Part shown: positions 10,956-22,363 of the stretch, in pieces
Layout of the letters: every line of letters starts with the position of its first letter
How positions within the stretch are numbered: position 1 is the stretch's first letter
NCBI GenBank assembly: GCA_943736015.1
Contig: OX031065.1
Location: 34,672,427 to 34,736,426, forward strand
DNA: 64,000 nucleotides
Source: Tridacna crocea
Lineage: Eukaryota; Mollusca; Bivalvia; Cardiida; Cardiidae
Direction of reading: 5' to 3'
Program-made: the position numbers and the translations under genes
Notes under the pieces: model-generated
What the model was told of the DNA's origin: nothing
The model's input: the letters and a program-made list of their open reading frames with translations, nothing else
Database searches by the model: none

Positions 10956-12743
10956 GCTCACCTGAGCACAACGTGCTCAGGGGGAGCTATTGTGACCGGT
11001 CATCGTCCGGCGTCCGTCCGTCCGTCCGTCCATCTGTCCGTCCGTTAACAATTTCTTTAAAAATCTTCTCCTCCAAAACCAGAAGGCCAATCTTGATAAA
11101 ACTTGGCAGGAATGTTCCTTGGGTGAAGCTCTACAAAAATTGTTAAAAGAATTTAATTCCAACAAAAACTCTGGTTGCCATGGCAACAAAATGGCTGAAA
11201 ATGGAAAAAATCTTTAAAAATCTTCTTGTGACAAACCATAAGGCCGGGAGCATTCATATTTTGTATGAAGCATCATTGGGTGACCCTTTACCAAAATTGT
11301 TAAAATTATTCCCCTGGGGTCATATTTGGGCTTTGCCCGGGCGCACCCTATTTTACATAGAAACAAAGAAGGAAAGCTTTAAAAAATCTTCTTCTGACAA
11401 ACCATAATGGCTAGAGCATTCATATTTGGTATGTAGCATTATCTGATGATCCTCTACCAAAATTGTTAAAATTATTCCTCTGCTGTCATATTTGGGCTCT
11501 GCCCGGGCGCACCCTATTTTAAAATCTTTAAAAATCTTCTTTTGACAAAACATAAGGTTGGGAGCATTCATATTTTGTTTGAAACATCATTGGGTGACCC
11601 CTTACCAAAATTGTTAAAATCATTCCCATGGGGTCATATTTGGGCTTTGCCCGGGCGCACCCTATTTTACATAGATATTTAGAAGGAAATCTTTAAAACT
11701 TCTTCTGGTGACAAATCATAATGGCTAGAACATTCCTATTTAGTGTGTAGCATTAATTGATGATCTTCTACCAAAATTGTTGAAATTATCCTTCTGCGGT
11801 CATATTTGGGCTCTGCCCGGGCGCACCCTATTTTACAATCTTTAAAAATCTTCTTGTGACAAACCATAAGGCGGAGGGCGTTCATATTTTAATTGAAGCA
11901 TTATTGGGTGACCCCTTACCAAAATTGTTAAAATTATTCCCAGTGGGTCATATTTGGGCTTTGCCCGGGCACACCCTATTTTACATAGAAACAAAGAAGG
12001 AAACCTTTAATAAATCTTTTTCTGACAAACCGTAATGGCTAGAGCATTCATATTTGCTATGTAGCAAAATCTGATAATCTTCTACTAAAATTGCTAGAAT
12101 TATCCCTCTGCGGTCATATTTGGGCTCTGCCCGGGCGCACCCTATTTTACATAGAAACAAAGAAGGAAATCTTTTATAAATTTATTTGTGACAAACCATA
12201 AAGGCTAGAGCATTCATATTTTGCATGTAGCATCATCTAGTGACCCTTTATAGAAATAATTAAAATTATCCCCTTGGGGTCATATTTTGGCTCTGTGCCC
12301 TGGTGCACACTATTTCACATGGAATCATAAAAGGAAATTTTTAAAATCAATTCCATCTAAAAAGGAGAAATTGTTTGTAACAAGCAATTTCTCCTTTCTC
12401 ACAATCTTTTCTACCATATAGATCACTTATTTTTCATTTTAGATACATTTTAAAATGTCGTCTGCAATTTGTTTCAATTTGGAACGGTCTAAAATTTTGT
12501 CGTCTGGTAATGGCTAAACTACAAGTCAAAAATGGAACAAGACACTGTGAAGAGAAAAATTGATGATAAACAGCAGCTTTTAGCTCCACTGGCCAAAGAC
12601 AAAGAAGAAAATCTGTAAACATATTTTTGTGACAAACCCCAGGGTATGCCTTATTTGAAAAGAATTAATAGCCTGCCCTTGATAAACCATATAAGTTACA
12701 AATATACTCAGGTGAGCGATATAGGACCATCATGGTCCTCTTG
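10956..12743 (+). mobile_element. Pearl-like element nested in another, different satellite core
   Basis: GCTCACCTGAGCACAACG start and CAGGTGAGCGATATAGGACC near the end, flanked by TTA (10953-10955, 12744-12746). The core is a different array: about seven units of roughly 160 bp containing TTTGGGCTCTGCCCGGGCGC and CAAACCATAATGGCTAGAGC. A short CCGTCCGTCC run lies near the 5' end. Confidence 0.75.
12355..12517 (+). mobile_element. TTAA-MITE family A, partial
   Basis: Hairpin (GAGAAATTGTTTGTAACAAG) and right end inside the nested pearl-like element. Left end missing. Confidence 0.6.
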
Positions 12744-12914
12744 TTAAAGAGGACCTCCCAAGGAACATTCCTGCCAAGTTTGGTCCAAATTGGCCCCGCG
12801 GATTAGGAGGAGTTGATGTTTAAAGAATTGTTGACGACGCACGACGGACGACGGACACCCAGTGACCCTAAAAGCTCCCCTTGAGCACTACTTGTGCTCA
12901 GGTGAGCTAACAAA

Positions 12915-13022
12915 TTCGATCAAGTCTGAGCCACATATACATTTGGGATTCATATGTAATCTGTTGTCGGAAAAACTCTTTCAATATGGAGCAATCTAAA
13001 ACTTGGTGTCTCGGTAAGAGTC
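12915..13022 (+). mobile_element. TTAA-MITE family A, right-end fragment
   Basis: Degenerate version of the right half (GTAATCTGTTGTC...GTGTCTCGGTAAGAG). Confidence 0.4.
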
Positions 13023-13099
13023 AGAAAGACTATAAATGTTTGAATAATGGGAAAATATTTGTTACTGTCATCCCTTAAAACTTTTACTATTAGTTTTTC

Positions 13100-13310
13100 C
13101 CTTCGCAAACAATCCCCAGTTTTCACGACTCAGTGAAAGCCTTCTGAAAACCTTTTGGGAAAAGGAGAAAATGCTGGTAACCAGCATTTTCTCCTTTTTA
13201 CACATGGTTTTCTTTACTTCTCAAAACAAATTTCAATTTTTGAGTCAAATTGATTTTGTCATCTGCAAATGCTTTCAATTTGGACTTGTCTAAAATAATG
13301 TTTAAATTAA
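13100..13310 (+). mobile_element. TTAA-MITE family A
   Basis: Left TIR eroded, hairpin intact, right end short of GTTTGGTAAAG. Meets the next copy at TTAA 13307. Confidence 0.7.
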
Positions 13311-13539
13311 ACTCTTTACCAAACGACAAAATTTTGGACTAGTCCAAATTGAAAGCATTTGCAGAAGACAAAAAAAAAAGTCAATCAAAAATTGAAATTT
13401 TATTTGGAAAGGGTAGAAAACGTTGTTGGAATTAAGGAGAAAATGCTGGTTACCAGCATTTTCTCCTTTTCTCAGAGTGTTTTCAAAAGCTTTCATTTCC
13501 AGGGTCGTTAAAAGTCGAGATTGTGTGGTAAAGAGTTAA
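13307..13539 (-). mobile_element. TTAA-MITE family A
   Basis: Full length with a 9-A run after GCAGAAGAC. Confidence 0.85.
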
Positions 13540-13553
13540 AATGGTCAAAAGTG

Positions 13554-13764
13554 TAACCCTTTACCATTTAATCATGTTTTGATTACCAAAAGGAAGAAGG
13601 CATATGAAAACATGGTGGGAAAAGGAGAAAATGGTGGTAACCAGCATTTTCTCCTCTTTCCATACTGTTTTCAACAATTTCTAAGGCAAATTTCGTCATT
13701 TTGGTCTCATTTATTTTGTTATCTGCAAGTGCTTTTAATTCAGAAAAATATAACATTTTTCTAT
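13554..13764 (+). mobile_element. TTAA-MITE family A, right end cut
   Basis: Left end intact (AACCCTTTACCATTTAATC). Right TIR replaced by the start of palindromic family D. Confidence 0.7.
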
Positions 13765-13961
13765 CAGAGCTCCAGATAAGAGGGAGTGATGGTATCCTTA
13801 ATCTATTATTTCTTTCCCAAACCCTATGTTATGGGTACTCATTAGAAATGTCTCATCAAGATGATTCTAATGAGTACCCATAACATAGGGGTTTAGTGGA
13901 GAATTATAAATAGTTTCATATTTTGAAATCAAAATCACTCCCTCTATCCCAGAAACTCTAG
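13765..13961. mobile_element. Palindromic MITE family D
   Basis: CAGAGCTCCAGATAAGAGGG at the left answers CCCTCTATCCCAGAAACTCT at the right. The centre is a strong hairpin, CCTATGTTATGGGTACTCAT against its complement. Confidence 0.8.
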
Positions 13962-14361
13962 TGTTATGATGTAAAGAGTAAATCTATCATTTCTGCAACA
14001 AGAGAAATTCAACCTTTGAATTCCTAGAAAGATTTAGTGGTAGAATTCGGTTGAAGAATTTGTGAGCTTTTCCACACACAATGGACATCAGATCAGTTGC
14101 AAATTTTCAGTGTGCTATCTGATCTTTGGTTCCCACCATCTTAAACTTTTCAAGATATACTTGACCGGAACAGATTTATGATCACTGTAAATATCTAGAT
14201 GTTTAATTATGTTCCTGATGATAAGTCATTAAATGAATTTTATCACTGTAAAGGTTTGTTAAATTCCTATTTTGTATCTAAGTGACTCATACAAACTTGG
14301 ATTCTATTAAAGGAACATGATGTATAATATCTAGGGATGGCCTATATTTCTATTTTAGACT
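13962..14361. other. Stretch without gene or recognised repeat
   Basis: Only a short inverted pair, ATCAGATCAG / CTGATCT, near 14090-14130. Confidence 0.45.
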
Positions 14362-14627
14362 GTTGGTTGGTTGTATTGGGGTTAATGCCACTTTAACAGC
14401 TAAGGTCATATCATGGCGGTTGGTGGCACACATATGTTTCCTTGCTTTCTTTACACTGTTAATAACACAACTTTCTTTCCAAAGCCACTGACTTTTTTTC
14501 TCACATGCTTCAGCAGAGGTGAGAGGCAAAAATATGCAGGAAAGAAAGTTTGTTCAACAGGGTATCAAACTCACAACCACCAGGTCATAAGTCATACAAA
14601 CTCACCACCGAGCCATCCAAGCGGGCC
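14362..14627 (-). repeat. tRNA-derived SINE (family E)
   Basis: Reverse copy of the SINE at 53618: tail GGTTGTATTGGGGTTAATGC, body AGGAAAGAAAGTTTG, box B as GTATCAAACTCACAACC, box A as CACCGAGCCA. Confidence 0.75.
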
Positions 14628-14688
14628 AAGGAACCTAGGACTTGTCCGAACTGGACTGTACCATTTGCAGTTTGATAGTAATGTGGTT

Positions 14689-14916
14689 TTAACCCATTAC
14701 CACACAATCCCTACTTTTGACGACCCTTAGAAAGAAGCCTGTAGAAAACATTGTGGGAAAAGGAGAAAATGCTGGTAACCAGCATTTTCTCCTTTTCCCA
14801 CAGTGATTTCTACCCTCCACAAAACAAAATTTCAAATTTTCAGTCACTTTTATTTTGTTGTTTGCAAATGCTTTCGATTTGGACAAGCCTAAAATATTGT
14901 TGTTTGGTAATGAGTA
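14689..14916 (+). mobile_element. TTAA-MITE family A
   Basis: Near consensus. Right end reads GAGTAA and runs straight into a second right half. Confidence 0.85.
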
Positions 14917-15056
14917 ACCAGCATTTTCTCCTTTTCCCAAATTGTTTTCTACCCTTCACAAAACAAAATTTCAAACTTTCAGTCACTTTTATTTTGTCTT
15001 CTGCATATGCTTTCGATTTCAACAAGTCTAAAATATTGTTGTTTGGTAAGGATTTC
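14917..15056 (+). mobile_element. TTAA-MITE family A, extra right half
   Basis: Starts at the hairpin centre (CCAGCATTTTCTCC) and ends GTTTGGTAAGG. Looks like a tandem duplication of the right half of the previous copy. Confidence 0.75.
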
Positions 15057-15072
15057 TGAATCTAGAACTATA

Positions 15073-15301
15073 TTAACTCTCTAAAGTACCACATTTTAGA
15101 CACATACAAATCAAGAGCATTTGCATACAGCTTATTACAGGTGGCTGACATACGATTAGAGCTTCTGTGAAAGGGTAGAAAACATAGTGGTAAGAGGAGA
15201 AAATGCTGGCTACCGGCATTTTCTCCTTTTCCCACTATGTTTTCATAGGCTGTCATTTTGTCAGGATTGTTGAAAGTCATGACTGCATGGTAAATGGTCA
15301 A
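15073..15301 (-). mobile_element. TTAA-MITE family A, variant
   Basis: Hairpin centre GCTGGCTACCGGC, with arms AACATAGTGG / CCACTATGTT changed together. Right duplication is TCAA. Confidence 0.7.
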
Positions 15302-15730
15302 GAAAGTTAGATGATACAGCCCCTGATTGTATATTTGTGATCTGTATCCAACATAGCGTTTGAAATTGATTTTGAGGTAATTAGCACTTTGTGGATACTC
15401 TCATCCCTAGGTCACTTCCAAAATTGGCTAAAGATGCCATGTCATGGTCACTCACTGACCAGTTCATTTTTGTGGTTACTTTGAACTTTGAAATGCCCTT
15501 TGTCTGTGGTATAAAGTTATATACTAAATCCATTGATCTTAAATTGATACATGACTGCAAGGATTTTTGCTGAGCAATTATTAGTGTTGTAATTATTTTA
15601 CTCTGTCACTGGTAATGGTTGCTGGTAAGTTGCCTTTCATTCAGAGGAGACCTTTGGCCATGCAGAGCAGATCAGACACACTTTTGTGTTGTCACTGCCC
15701 ATCTCTTCATTAAAATATGTTGGGACCCAT
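15302..15730. other. Stretch without gene or recognised repeat
   Basis: A short open frame (15391-15573) has no recognisable domain; I do not call it. Confidence 0.45.
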
Positions 15731-15926
15731 CTAACCCTTTACCACACAATGTCGACTTTTTATGCTTCTGGAAAAGAATGGTTACCAGCATTTTCTCCTT
15801 TTCCCGTAATGCTTTCTACCTTGCTGGAATCAAATTTCAATTTTTGAGTTACGTTTTTTTTGTAGTCTGCAAGTGCTTAAATGATTTGGACCAGTCTAAA
15901 ATTTTTGTCGTTTGGTAAAGGGTTAA
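15731..15926 (+). mobile_element. TTAA-MITE family A, internal deletion
   Basis: Left hairpin arm is deleted (CTGGAAAAGAATGGTTACCAGC). Right half complete. Confidence 0.7.
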
Positions 15927-15939
15927 AGAAAGATTGCAT

Positions 15940-16022
15940 TATTTTAGCTACATTAAAACTGTCATCTGCAAATACTTTGAATTTGGACAAGTCTAGAATA
16001 TTGTCGTTTGGTAAAGAGTTAA
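15940..16022 (+). mobile_element. TTAA-MITE family A, right end
   Basis: Only the right ~80 bp; shares TTAA 16019-16022 with the next copy. Confidence 0.65.
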
Positions 16023-16247
16023 CTCATTACCAAACGACAAAATTTTAGGATTGCCCAGATCGAAAGCATTTGCAGACGCCGAAATAAAAGTAACTGAAAA
16101 ATTGAAATTTGTCTTATGAAGGGTAGAAATCATTGTGGAAAAAGGAGAAAATGCTGGTTACAAGCATTTTCTCCTTTTCCCACCTTGTTTTCTAAAGGCT
16201 TCTTTCTCAGGTGCTTCAAAAGTAGGGATTGTGTGGTAATGGGCTAA
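16019..16247 (-). mobile_element. TTAA-MITE family A
   Basis: Full length. Right duplication CTAA. Confidence 0.85.
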
Positions 16248-16650
16248 GTACAGAATACACCTTTTGCCCATTATGTTTTATTTTTACATAATTATTATAT
16301 CATCATATCTTGTTAGGCCATAGATAACTTTTACTAATCATCTACATTATGATCAGCAACGAAAGAACTTGGTTGACCTTGAAGTATATTGCAGGTTACT
16401 CAGTGTTTACAGTTAGACCACAATTACATTATGGCACCTGCAATTAAGTTAATGGGAAAAACACTAATCGCCTGTCAACAGAATACATCTGTCACAATAT
16501 CATCCATATGCAGATTCTTATTGTCATTTTCATATTGTGCGTGTTTGTCATCAGGGGTCAGAGTTCAAGCAGTTGACAGCTGACCAGATACACTAGCTAC
16601 CTGAGCTGTAAAAACATTTAAAGGTAATTATCTCCCTTAATGTGATGTAA
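16248..16650. other. Stretch without gene or recognised repeat
   Basis: Nothing recognised. Confidence 0.45.
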
Positions 16651-16922
16651 TTAACCCTTTACTCCACAGATACTCATTTCTACGCATTGCTTGTAGGAAC
16701 CTTTTGGAAAACATTGTGACAAAAGGTGAAATTGCTTGTAACGAGCAATTTCACCTCTTGTCACAATGTTTTCTATGCTATCAAAAGCAATTTCACCTTT
16801 TGTCACAATGTTTTCTATGCTATCAAAAGGTGTCATATACACATAAGAAACGGTATCATCCTTGCTGTCATTTAGGGTCAGTTAGAGATACAATAGAAAT
16901 GCCTTTTGGGGTAAAGGGTTAA
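16651..16922 (+). mobile_element. TTAA-MITE family B with internal duplication
   Basis: About 42 bp of the right hairpin arm (CAATTTCACC...ATCAAAAG) is present twice in tandem. Right TTAA shared with the next MITE. Confidence 0.85.
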
Positions 16923-17146
16923 CTCTTTACCAAACGACAAAATTTTGGACTTGTCCAAGTTGAAAGCATTTGCAGACGACAAAATTAATGTGACTCACGA
17001 ATTGAAATTTGTTCTGGGAAGGGAAGAAAACATTGTGGGAAAAGGAGAAAATGCTGGTTACCAGCATTTTCTCCTTTTCCCACAATGTTTTAGAAGTTTT
17101 TTTTCTTAGGGTCGTTAAAAGTCGGGATTGTGTGTTAAAGGGTTAA
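16919..17146 (-). mobile_element. TTAA-MITE family A
   Basis: Near consensus, intact hairpin, left TTAA shared with the family B copy. Confidence 0.9.
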
Positions 17147-17156
17147 TGTGATGTAA

Positions 17157-17352
17157 TTGACCCTTTACCGAATGATTCGCAGTAATGTAGCTCAGAGATT
17201 GAAGGCTTTAAAAACATTGTGGGAAAGGAGAAAATGCTGGTAAACATTTCTACCCTTTCAAACAGAGGTATCTTTATATGAGAAACATTTGTCGTCTGCA
17301 GATGGTACCAAACAGGAAAAGACAAAAAAATTGTTTTCTAGTAAAGACTTAA
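17157..17352 (+). mobile_element. TTAA-MITE family A, internal deletion
   Basis: Right hairpin arm lost (GCTGGTAAACATTTCTACC). Right TTAA shared with the next copy. Confidence 0.65.
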
Positions 17353-17571
17353 CTCTTTACCACACAGTCCCATCTTTTCACGACCCGGAGCAAAGAAGCC
17401 ATTCTGGGAATCGAAGAAAATGCTTGTAACCAGCATTTTCTCCTTTCCCCAGATTATTTTCCACCCTTTCATAGTCAGAAATCATTATAATTAACAAGAT
17501 TTAATTTGTTATGTGCTGATGCTTTGAATTTCGCCAATTCCAAAACTTTGTTCTTTTGGTATAAGAGTTAA
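17349..17571 (+). mobile_element. TTAA-MITE family A
   Basis: Fourth element of a chain starting at 16651; left arm shortened. Confidence 0.7.
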
Positions 17572-20050
17572 ACCTGTTCTGGAAAACAATTGGAATATTC
17601 AAAATATGGGGAGTTCAGCTAAACACCATGCATGCTAAATGCATCTCAAGGTACTTTTGCAGATCTTTTAGATTAAGATTAGACTGCACAGTTTTTTTAT
17701 TGAGTCGCCTGTTTGCGTAGCAAACAGGCTCTCATTGTTATCGTCTTGATCTATGGGGTGACGTAAGCATACCTCCGGCCTCGTACTGCTTCCTGTCTCA
17801 AGTTCCGGTTTACGAGACAAAACAGTTTTCTAATAATTCGGTGAACAACCCAGTTTTTTTCTGTAGTAAAGAATTTACAATTGTGCCTATGTGATAATGA
17901 ATATGTCTATAAAGACTGAGCTGTTTAACGGTTCAAACCTTTGAAACAATCATCTCGTCCAAAAGGGTACACATTAGCCTGATGTCTATGTAAGACATCA
18001 TCTCTAAAAATAGCGCATTACGTATATATGTAAAAATAGCTGCCGTGAACTAAACAAGTCTGCGGACACGCAGAGAAATCTTCAACTACAAGCATCTTTT
18101 CTGCTTCTATTTGCGGACAATTCTCAGTGAAAATTGTTTGACAATTACCTATTAGATGTACACTCTAACTCTTACAATCTTACAATCCTAACTGCAAGCC
18201 TTATTTCAATTCAGCGCTCAACCTTTGATTGGACAGAGAAAGGCGATGCCGAGTTAACATGTCAACAGTAGGCTAATTTTTTTTAACGAATTTTTAACGA
18301 CATGGAATGGTTGCATTGCCTTCTTAGACATTCTTACACGTTGTTTCTTCCCAGCTTTTTAATCTAGACTTTAGATACTTTGCACACCCATATTCTAGGT
18401 GCACCAGAGATCGTACATAGCGTATGCAATATACACGGTTCTATGCTGTACCAAGTTATCGCTTTGCAGGTGTTTTCTGGAATGTAGCTTTGTGACAAAT
18501 ATAGATCTTGTAATCACGTGACGTGTAAACGTCATTTGCACCACGGAAATCTTTATGAATTTACATATTTATGAATCAGTCGCTGAACCGGCCTTTTCTT
18601 TCAGCGTGCACCGACCTATGTAGAGAGAGGGTTGGAAATTTACTATATTTAATTGGTTTTCGTTCATAAAGACGGCCAAATTTGTTAAAGTCTGCTGGTT
18701 TTTTTTTTTCCAATGAGCGATTAACTTAGATCTAGTATTTATTAAACAACAATTTATTAGTGTGGGTGTTAGAACGCAAAGGTGCTTTTGTAACTGCCAA
18801 AATCTGAATTTACACTACGCAGTTCTAAAAACCAGTAGTCTGAGAAATTGACTTTTTACTCCGCTATAATTCAAATATAATAGAACAGATCAGTGTTTAC
18901 CCGCTTGAACAACAAGTTCTTTATTGGAGTGTTTGTAATCTTGTGAAGGGTTTTTGTAAAGGGTAATAAAGCGAATCGCAAACATTTAATTTACACCAAA
19001 GCAATATACATGTAGACAATTTTCGATTGGTGTAGAAGCACTATATAATCCCTGGGACGTTATAAAACGCAGACAAATATTAAAGGCTGATGACCATGCT
19101 GTTGGGTTATAGATTTTATTGAGTTGTACCAGCCACATTCATAGAGTCCATTGTTGGTCAAAACCTCAACCTGGACAACAACAAAAACAAATTATTTCCA
19201 AAGGACAGGTAGATCGCTTTGTCAGATACTTTTTTGTGCTCCAAAGGCTACAGTTCAGTCCAATGATCATGAAATTGCCCGGCTGTTTGTCTCAATAATT
19301 TCTTTGACAAAACTGAATATAGGTCACCTGGGGTTAAAAGAAAAAGCCTTAAGGTCGTCATTAGGTCAAATCAGACGAAACCGTAATAGAGCTGTAGAAT
19401 CCATTTATGTTCAGTGTAATACTTATGAAACTTTGACAGACTGCTAAGATTAGATATGAGCGAGTTGCAAAAGGGCATTTTTTGTCTAAAAGTATGTAAC
19501 TAGATCCTATACCAGAAGATAATCTGGTCTTTATTTGTAAAGGGTTGTTGTCTGTGAATAAAAAACGTTGAACTCATTAAAGCTGGTCCTGGTGCCTAAA
19601 TTTTAATTTCCACCACATTTTTTTAAATGTAAATTTTGATACGGATATTTTGAATTTTAGGATGACAACTCAGAAATATGCTTGCATATAATACTGTCTT
19701 GTGGTTAAGTTATTTTGTATCTTGAATGCTTTTAATAGATTTCAACAAAAAAGGGTGAAATCTTCTAACCCATTACCCTACAGGCGACTCTCAGGACTAT
19801 CAGTCCTTTGATTGGTTTAATAATTGCCCAACATCATAGAGACAGACTGGCAAATGAGTTTTGTCTAAAAATGTTTCATTTACCTTGCAGGCAGTGAGTC
19901 CGTTTTCTCGTGCAAGATTACAAACAAAATAAAGTATCAAAAAGTTATAATGATGTGAGTATTACAAAAAATGGAGAAATTGTTCATTGGAGCAACCTCC
20001 CCACTGTAGTCGGTCATATATCTGCGATTTACTGATCATAATGGATGCAT
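17572..20050. other. MITE-free stretch of about 2.5 kb
   Basis: No family A or B copy in 2.5 kb, against one every 300-700 bp around it. It contains a short hairpin (GCCTGTTTGCGTAGCAAACAGGC, arms about 17700-17735), more CpG than its surroundings, and a CACGTG next to ACGTGTAAACGTCA at about 18514-18536. It could hold promoter or untranslated exon sequence; nothing proves this. Confidence 0.4.
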
Positions 20051-20271
20051 TTAACTCTTTACCACACAATCCTGAGTTTTGATGCCCTTAAAGAAAAAGA
20101 CTTTTGAAAACATTGTGGGAAAAGGAGAAAATGCTGGTAACCAGCATTTTCTCCTTTTCCCGCCATGTTTTCTACCCTTCCCAGAACAAATCCCACTATT
20201 TGGCAATTTGTTGTCTGCAAATGCTTTGAATTTGAGCAAGCCTAAAATTTTGTCGTTTGGTGAAGAGTTAA
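20051..20271 (+). mobile_element. TTAA-MITE family A
   Basis: Full length with an 8-10 bp deletion after the hairpin. Confidence 0.85.
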
Positions 20272-20804
20272 TGTAAAGGGTAACACATACAACCCTGAGG
20301 GGATGGGACTGCATCTTTGACAGACTCTTACCGCAAAAGGCTGACGTTTGCAGGGCAAAACAAACCAGATCACTGACAGCTCAGGTTCTGCTGAGTGTAT
20401 TTCCTGGTTGGACTTCAGCTTGCGTGAAAACCATTCATGATGAGGTGGAAGTGATGTGGCTTTTTTCGTAATGTTGAAACATACAAGTTATTGTTAGTGC
20501 CTGACACAAGTGTTTCCTTTTCTGAATAAGCTTTCAAAGAAAAACGATTGTGTCGGATTCTGAAAAGAGTATAGTCTTGAAAATGGTATCAAATCACTGT
20601 AAGTTGTATTCATATAATTTGTTTGCCAAGATTTTAATGTTGACATGGACTGCTATTTGAAGCATCAAAATTTCAAATGTATATTTAATGAAAAAATTAT
20701 ATTTTAAGGAGCAAGAAAAACATCTGATATCCAAAATAAACATTTTAATATACTAAAATTTGGAAGCAGTAGTAATAGTTTTTTTGTGTTTTTCTCTCTA
20801 TTGC
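20272..20804. other. Stretch without gene or recognised repeat
   Basis: Nothing recognised. Confidence 0.4.
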
Positions 20805-20920
20805 TATACCCCCACAAAACAAACATTTGTAGGGGTATAACTGGAATCAGCCTGTCTGTCCGTCCGTGTGTCTGTTCCATGTGTCTTTCCGTCCGTGTGT
20901 CCCTTTGAGTACAAAATACT
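20805..20920 (+). repeat. TATACCCCCACAAA repeat fragment
   Basis: Starts with an imperfect hairpin (TATACCCCCACAAAAC / ATTTGTAGGGGTATA) followed by CTGTCTGTCCGTCCGTGTG. A type of dispersed repeat I associate with molluscs. Confidence 0.5.
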
Positions 20921-21085
20921 TAAGTAATTTTGTGTCATGGACTGCTACTATAGTTTGCTGCTATTGTATTGAAATATTGTTGATATATTGATTGTATGCT
21001 GAAGTTTTTCAAGACGCAGCTTTCAATCATCTACTCCCTATGATTCAAGGGTAATCTCCCCTTGAACGTAGAATTTTTGTTTTTT

Positions 21086-21314
21086 TTAACTCTTTACAAC
21101 ATGACAAAATTTTAGACTGGTTCAAATCGAAAGCATTTGCAGACGACAAAATAAAGGTGACTGAAAAATTGAAATTTGTTCTGGGAAGGGTAGAAAACAC
21201 TGTGGGAAAAGGAGAAAATGCTGGTTACCAGCATTTTCTCCTTTTCCCACAGTGTTTTCAAAAGGCTTCTTTTTCAGGGCCGTAAAAACCAGGGGTTGTT
21301 TGGTAAAAGGTTAA
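21086..21314 (-). mobile_element. TTAA-MITE family A
   Basis: Near consensus. Both arms carry AACACTGTGGG / CCCACAGTGTT, a paired variant of AACATTGTGGG. Confidence 0.9.
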
Positions 21315-21334
21315 TTGCCTTTTTCTATCAAAGC

Positions 21335-21563
21335 ATCCTAACCTGATACAGTGTGACCCTAAGTTTTAACAACCCAAAAGAAGATTAGGCTTTTGAAAAT
21401 ATTGTACAATAAGGAGAAAACGCTGGTAAGCAGCATTTTCCCCTTTTCCTACAATGTTTTCTACTCTTTAGCGAAAAATCCCAGCATTTGAGACACAGTT
21501 GTCTTCAGCAACTGCTGTCAATTTTGACAAGTTTGAAATTTTGTTGGTTTGAAAAGACTTTAA
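21335..21563 (+). mobile_element. TTAA-MITE family A, degenerate
   Basis: Hairpin AACGCTGGTAAGCAGCATT; ends weak. Confidence 0.55.
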
Positions 21564-21602
21564 TGCAATGGATTACAGAAATTTGTTGGTTGACATAGAG
21601 TT

Positions 21603-21831
21603 TTAACCCTTTACCAAACAATCCCTGTTTTTTATGACCCTGACATAGAAGCCTTTTGAAAACATTGTGGGAAAAGGAGAAAATGCTGGTAACCAGGATT
21701 TTCACCTTTTCCCACAATGTTTTTTACCCATGTTCTAATTTTTCACTTACATTTGATTTGTCGCCTGCAATCGTCTGCAAGTCCTTTAAATTTGGACCAG
21801 CCTAAAATTTTGTCGTTTGGTGAAGGGTTAA
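21603..21831 (+). mobile_element. TTAA-MITE family A
   Basis: Full length; GCCTGCAATCG is inserted before GTCTGCAAGTCC. Confidence 0.85.
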
Positions 21832-22239
21832 GTCTTCGTAATGCAATGGAGTAAAGGTTTCAGTTATTAAAGGTTGCACATTTACCGTATTGTTACTTTT
21901 TATTGGAAAGTATTTGATACAAAAGATAAATGATATAATCTCTAATCATGTGCTGACTTGATTTAATTCAGCTCTGGAGTTAGACAAGGTTGCTTCTTTG
22001 TCCTAAATCTGTTTACAGCAAATATGGTTTGATGATATTGATTACATAACTATAACTGTTTATCTTTTTGTTGATGGTAAGATTTTGTCACAGTTTGCTT
22101 TTAACCTTTAGAACTGTTTTGACTTGTTCTTGATCACATCAAGTTAAAAATATTGTGGTTTTTTCCTGAAATATTCGCTTGGGATGAACATGCTTTTTGC
22201 ATCACATACAAGGATGTTGAGTCCAAACCCATACATGTA
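21832..22239. other. Stretch without gene or recognised repeat
   Basis: Nothing recognised. Confidence 0.4.
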
Positions 22240-22363
22240 TTATCCCTTTCACACACAATCCCAAGTGTTAACCTGCAAAAAAAAAAATGTGAAAACTGTG
22301 TGGGAAAATGCAGGAAATTTGTGTTTTTTCCTCTTCTTGAATGTTTATGTCTTGCATAATTAA
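22240..22363 (+). mobile_element. TTAA-MITE family A, fragment
   Basis: Left half with a poly-A run; joins the next copy at TTAA 22360. Confidence 0.45.

Larger units (their letters stand above)
9819..12907 (-). mobile_element. Pearl-like element, interrupted
   Basis: Flanked by TAA (9816-9818 and 12908-12910). Same family as 5494-6755, reversed, with the 150-bp satellite units at about 9990-10870. Its 5' part (12747-12907, with AGGACCTCCCAAGGAACATT) is separated from the rest by a second element of the same family inserted at 10953. Confidence 0.75.

Noticed and set aside
16690-16910. CRISPR-like or satellite array in the family B copy
   Set aside because: Just one 42-bp duplication inside a MITE in an animal genome.
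19151-19447. 98-codon open frame in the MITE-free gap
   Set aside because: No recognisable domain, no clear splice or start context, codon use not distinctive. Kept only as part of the gap description.
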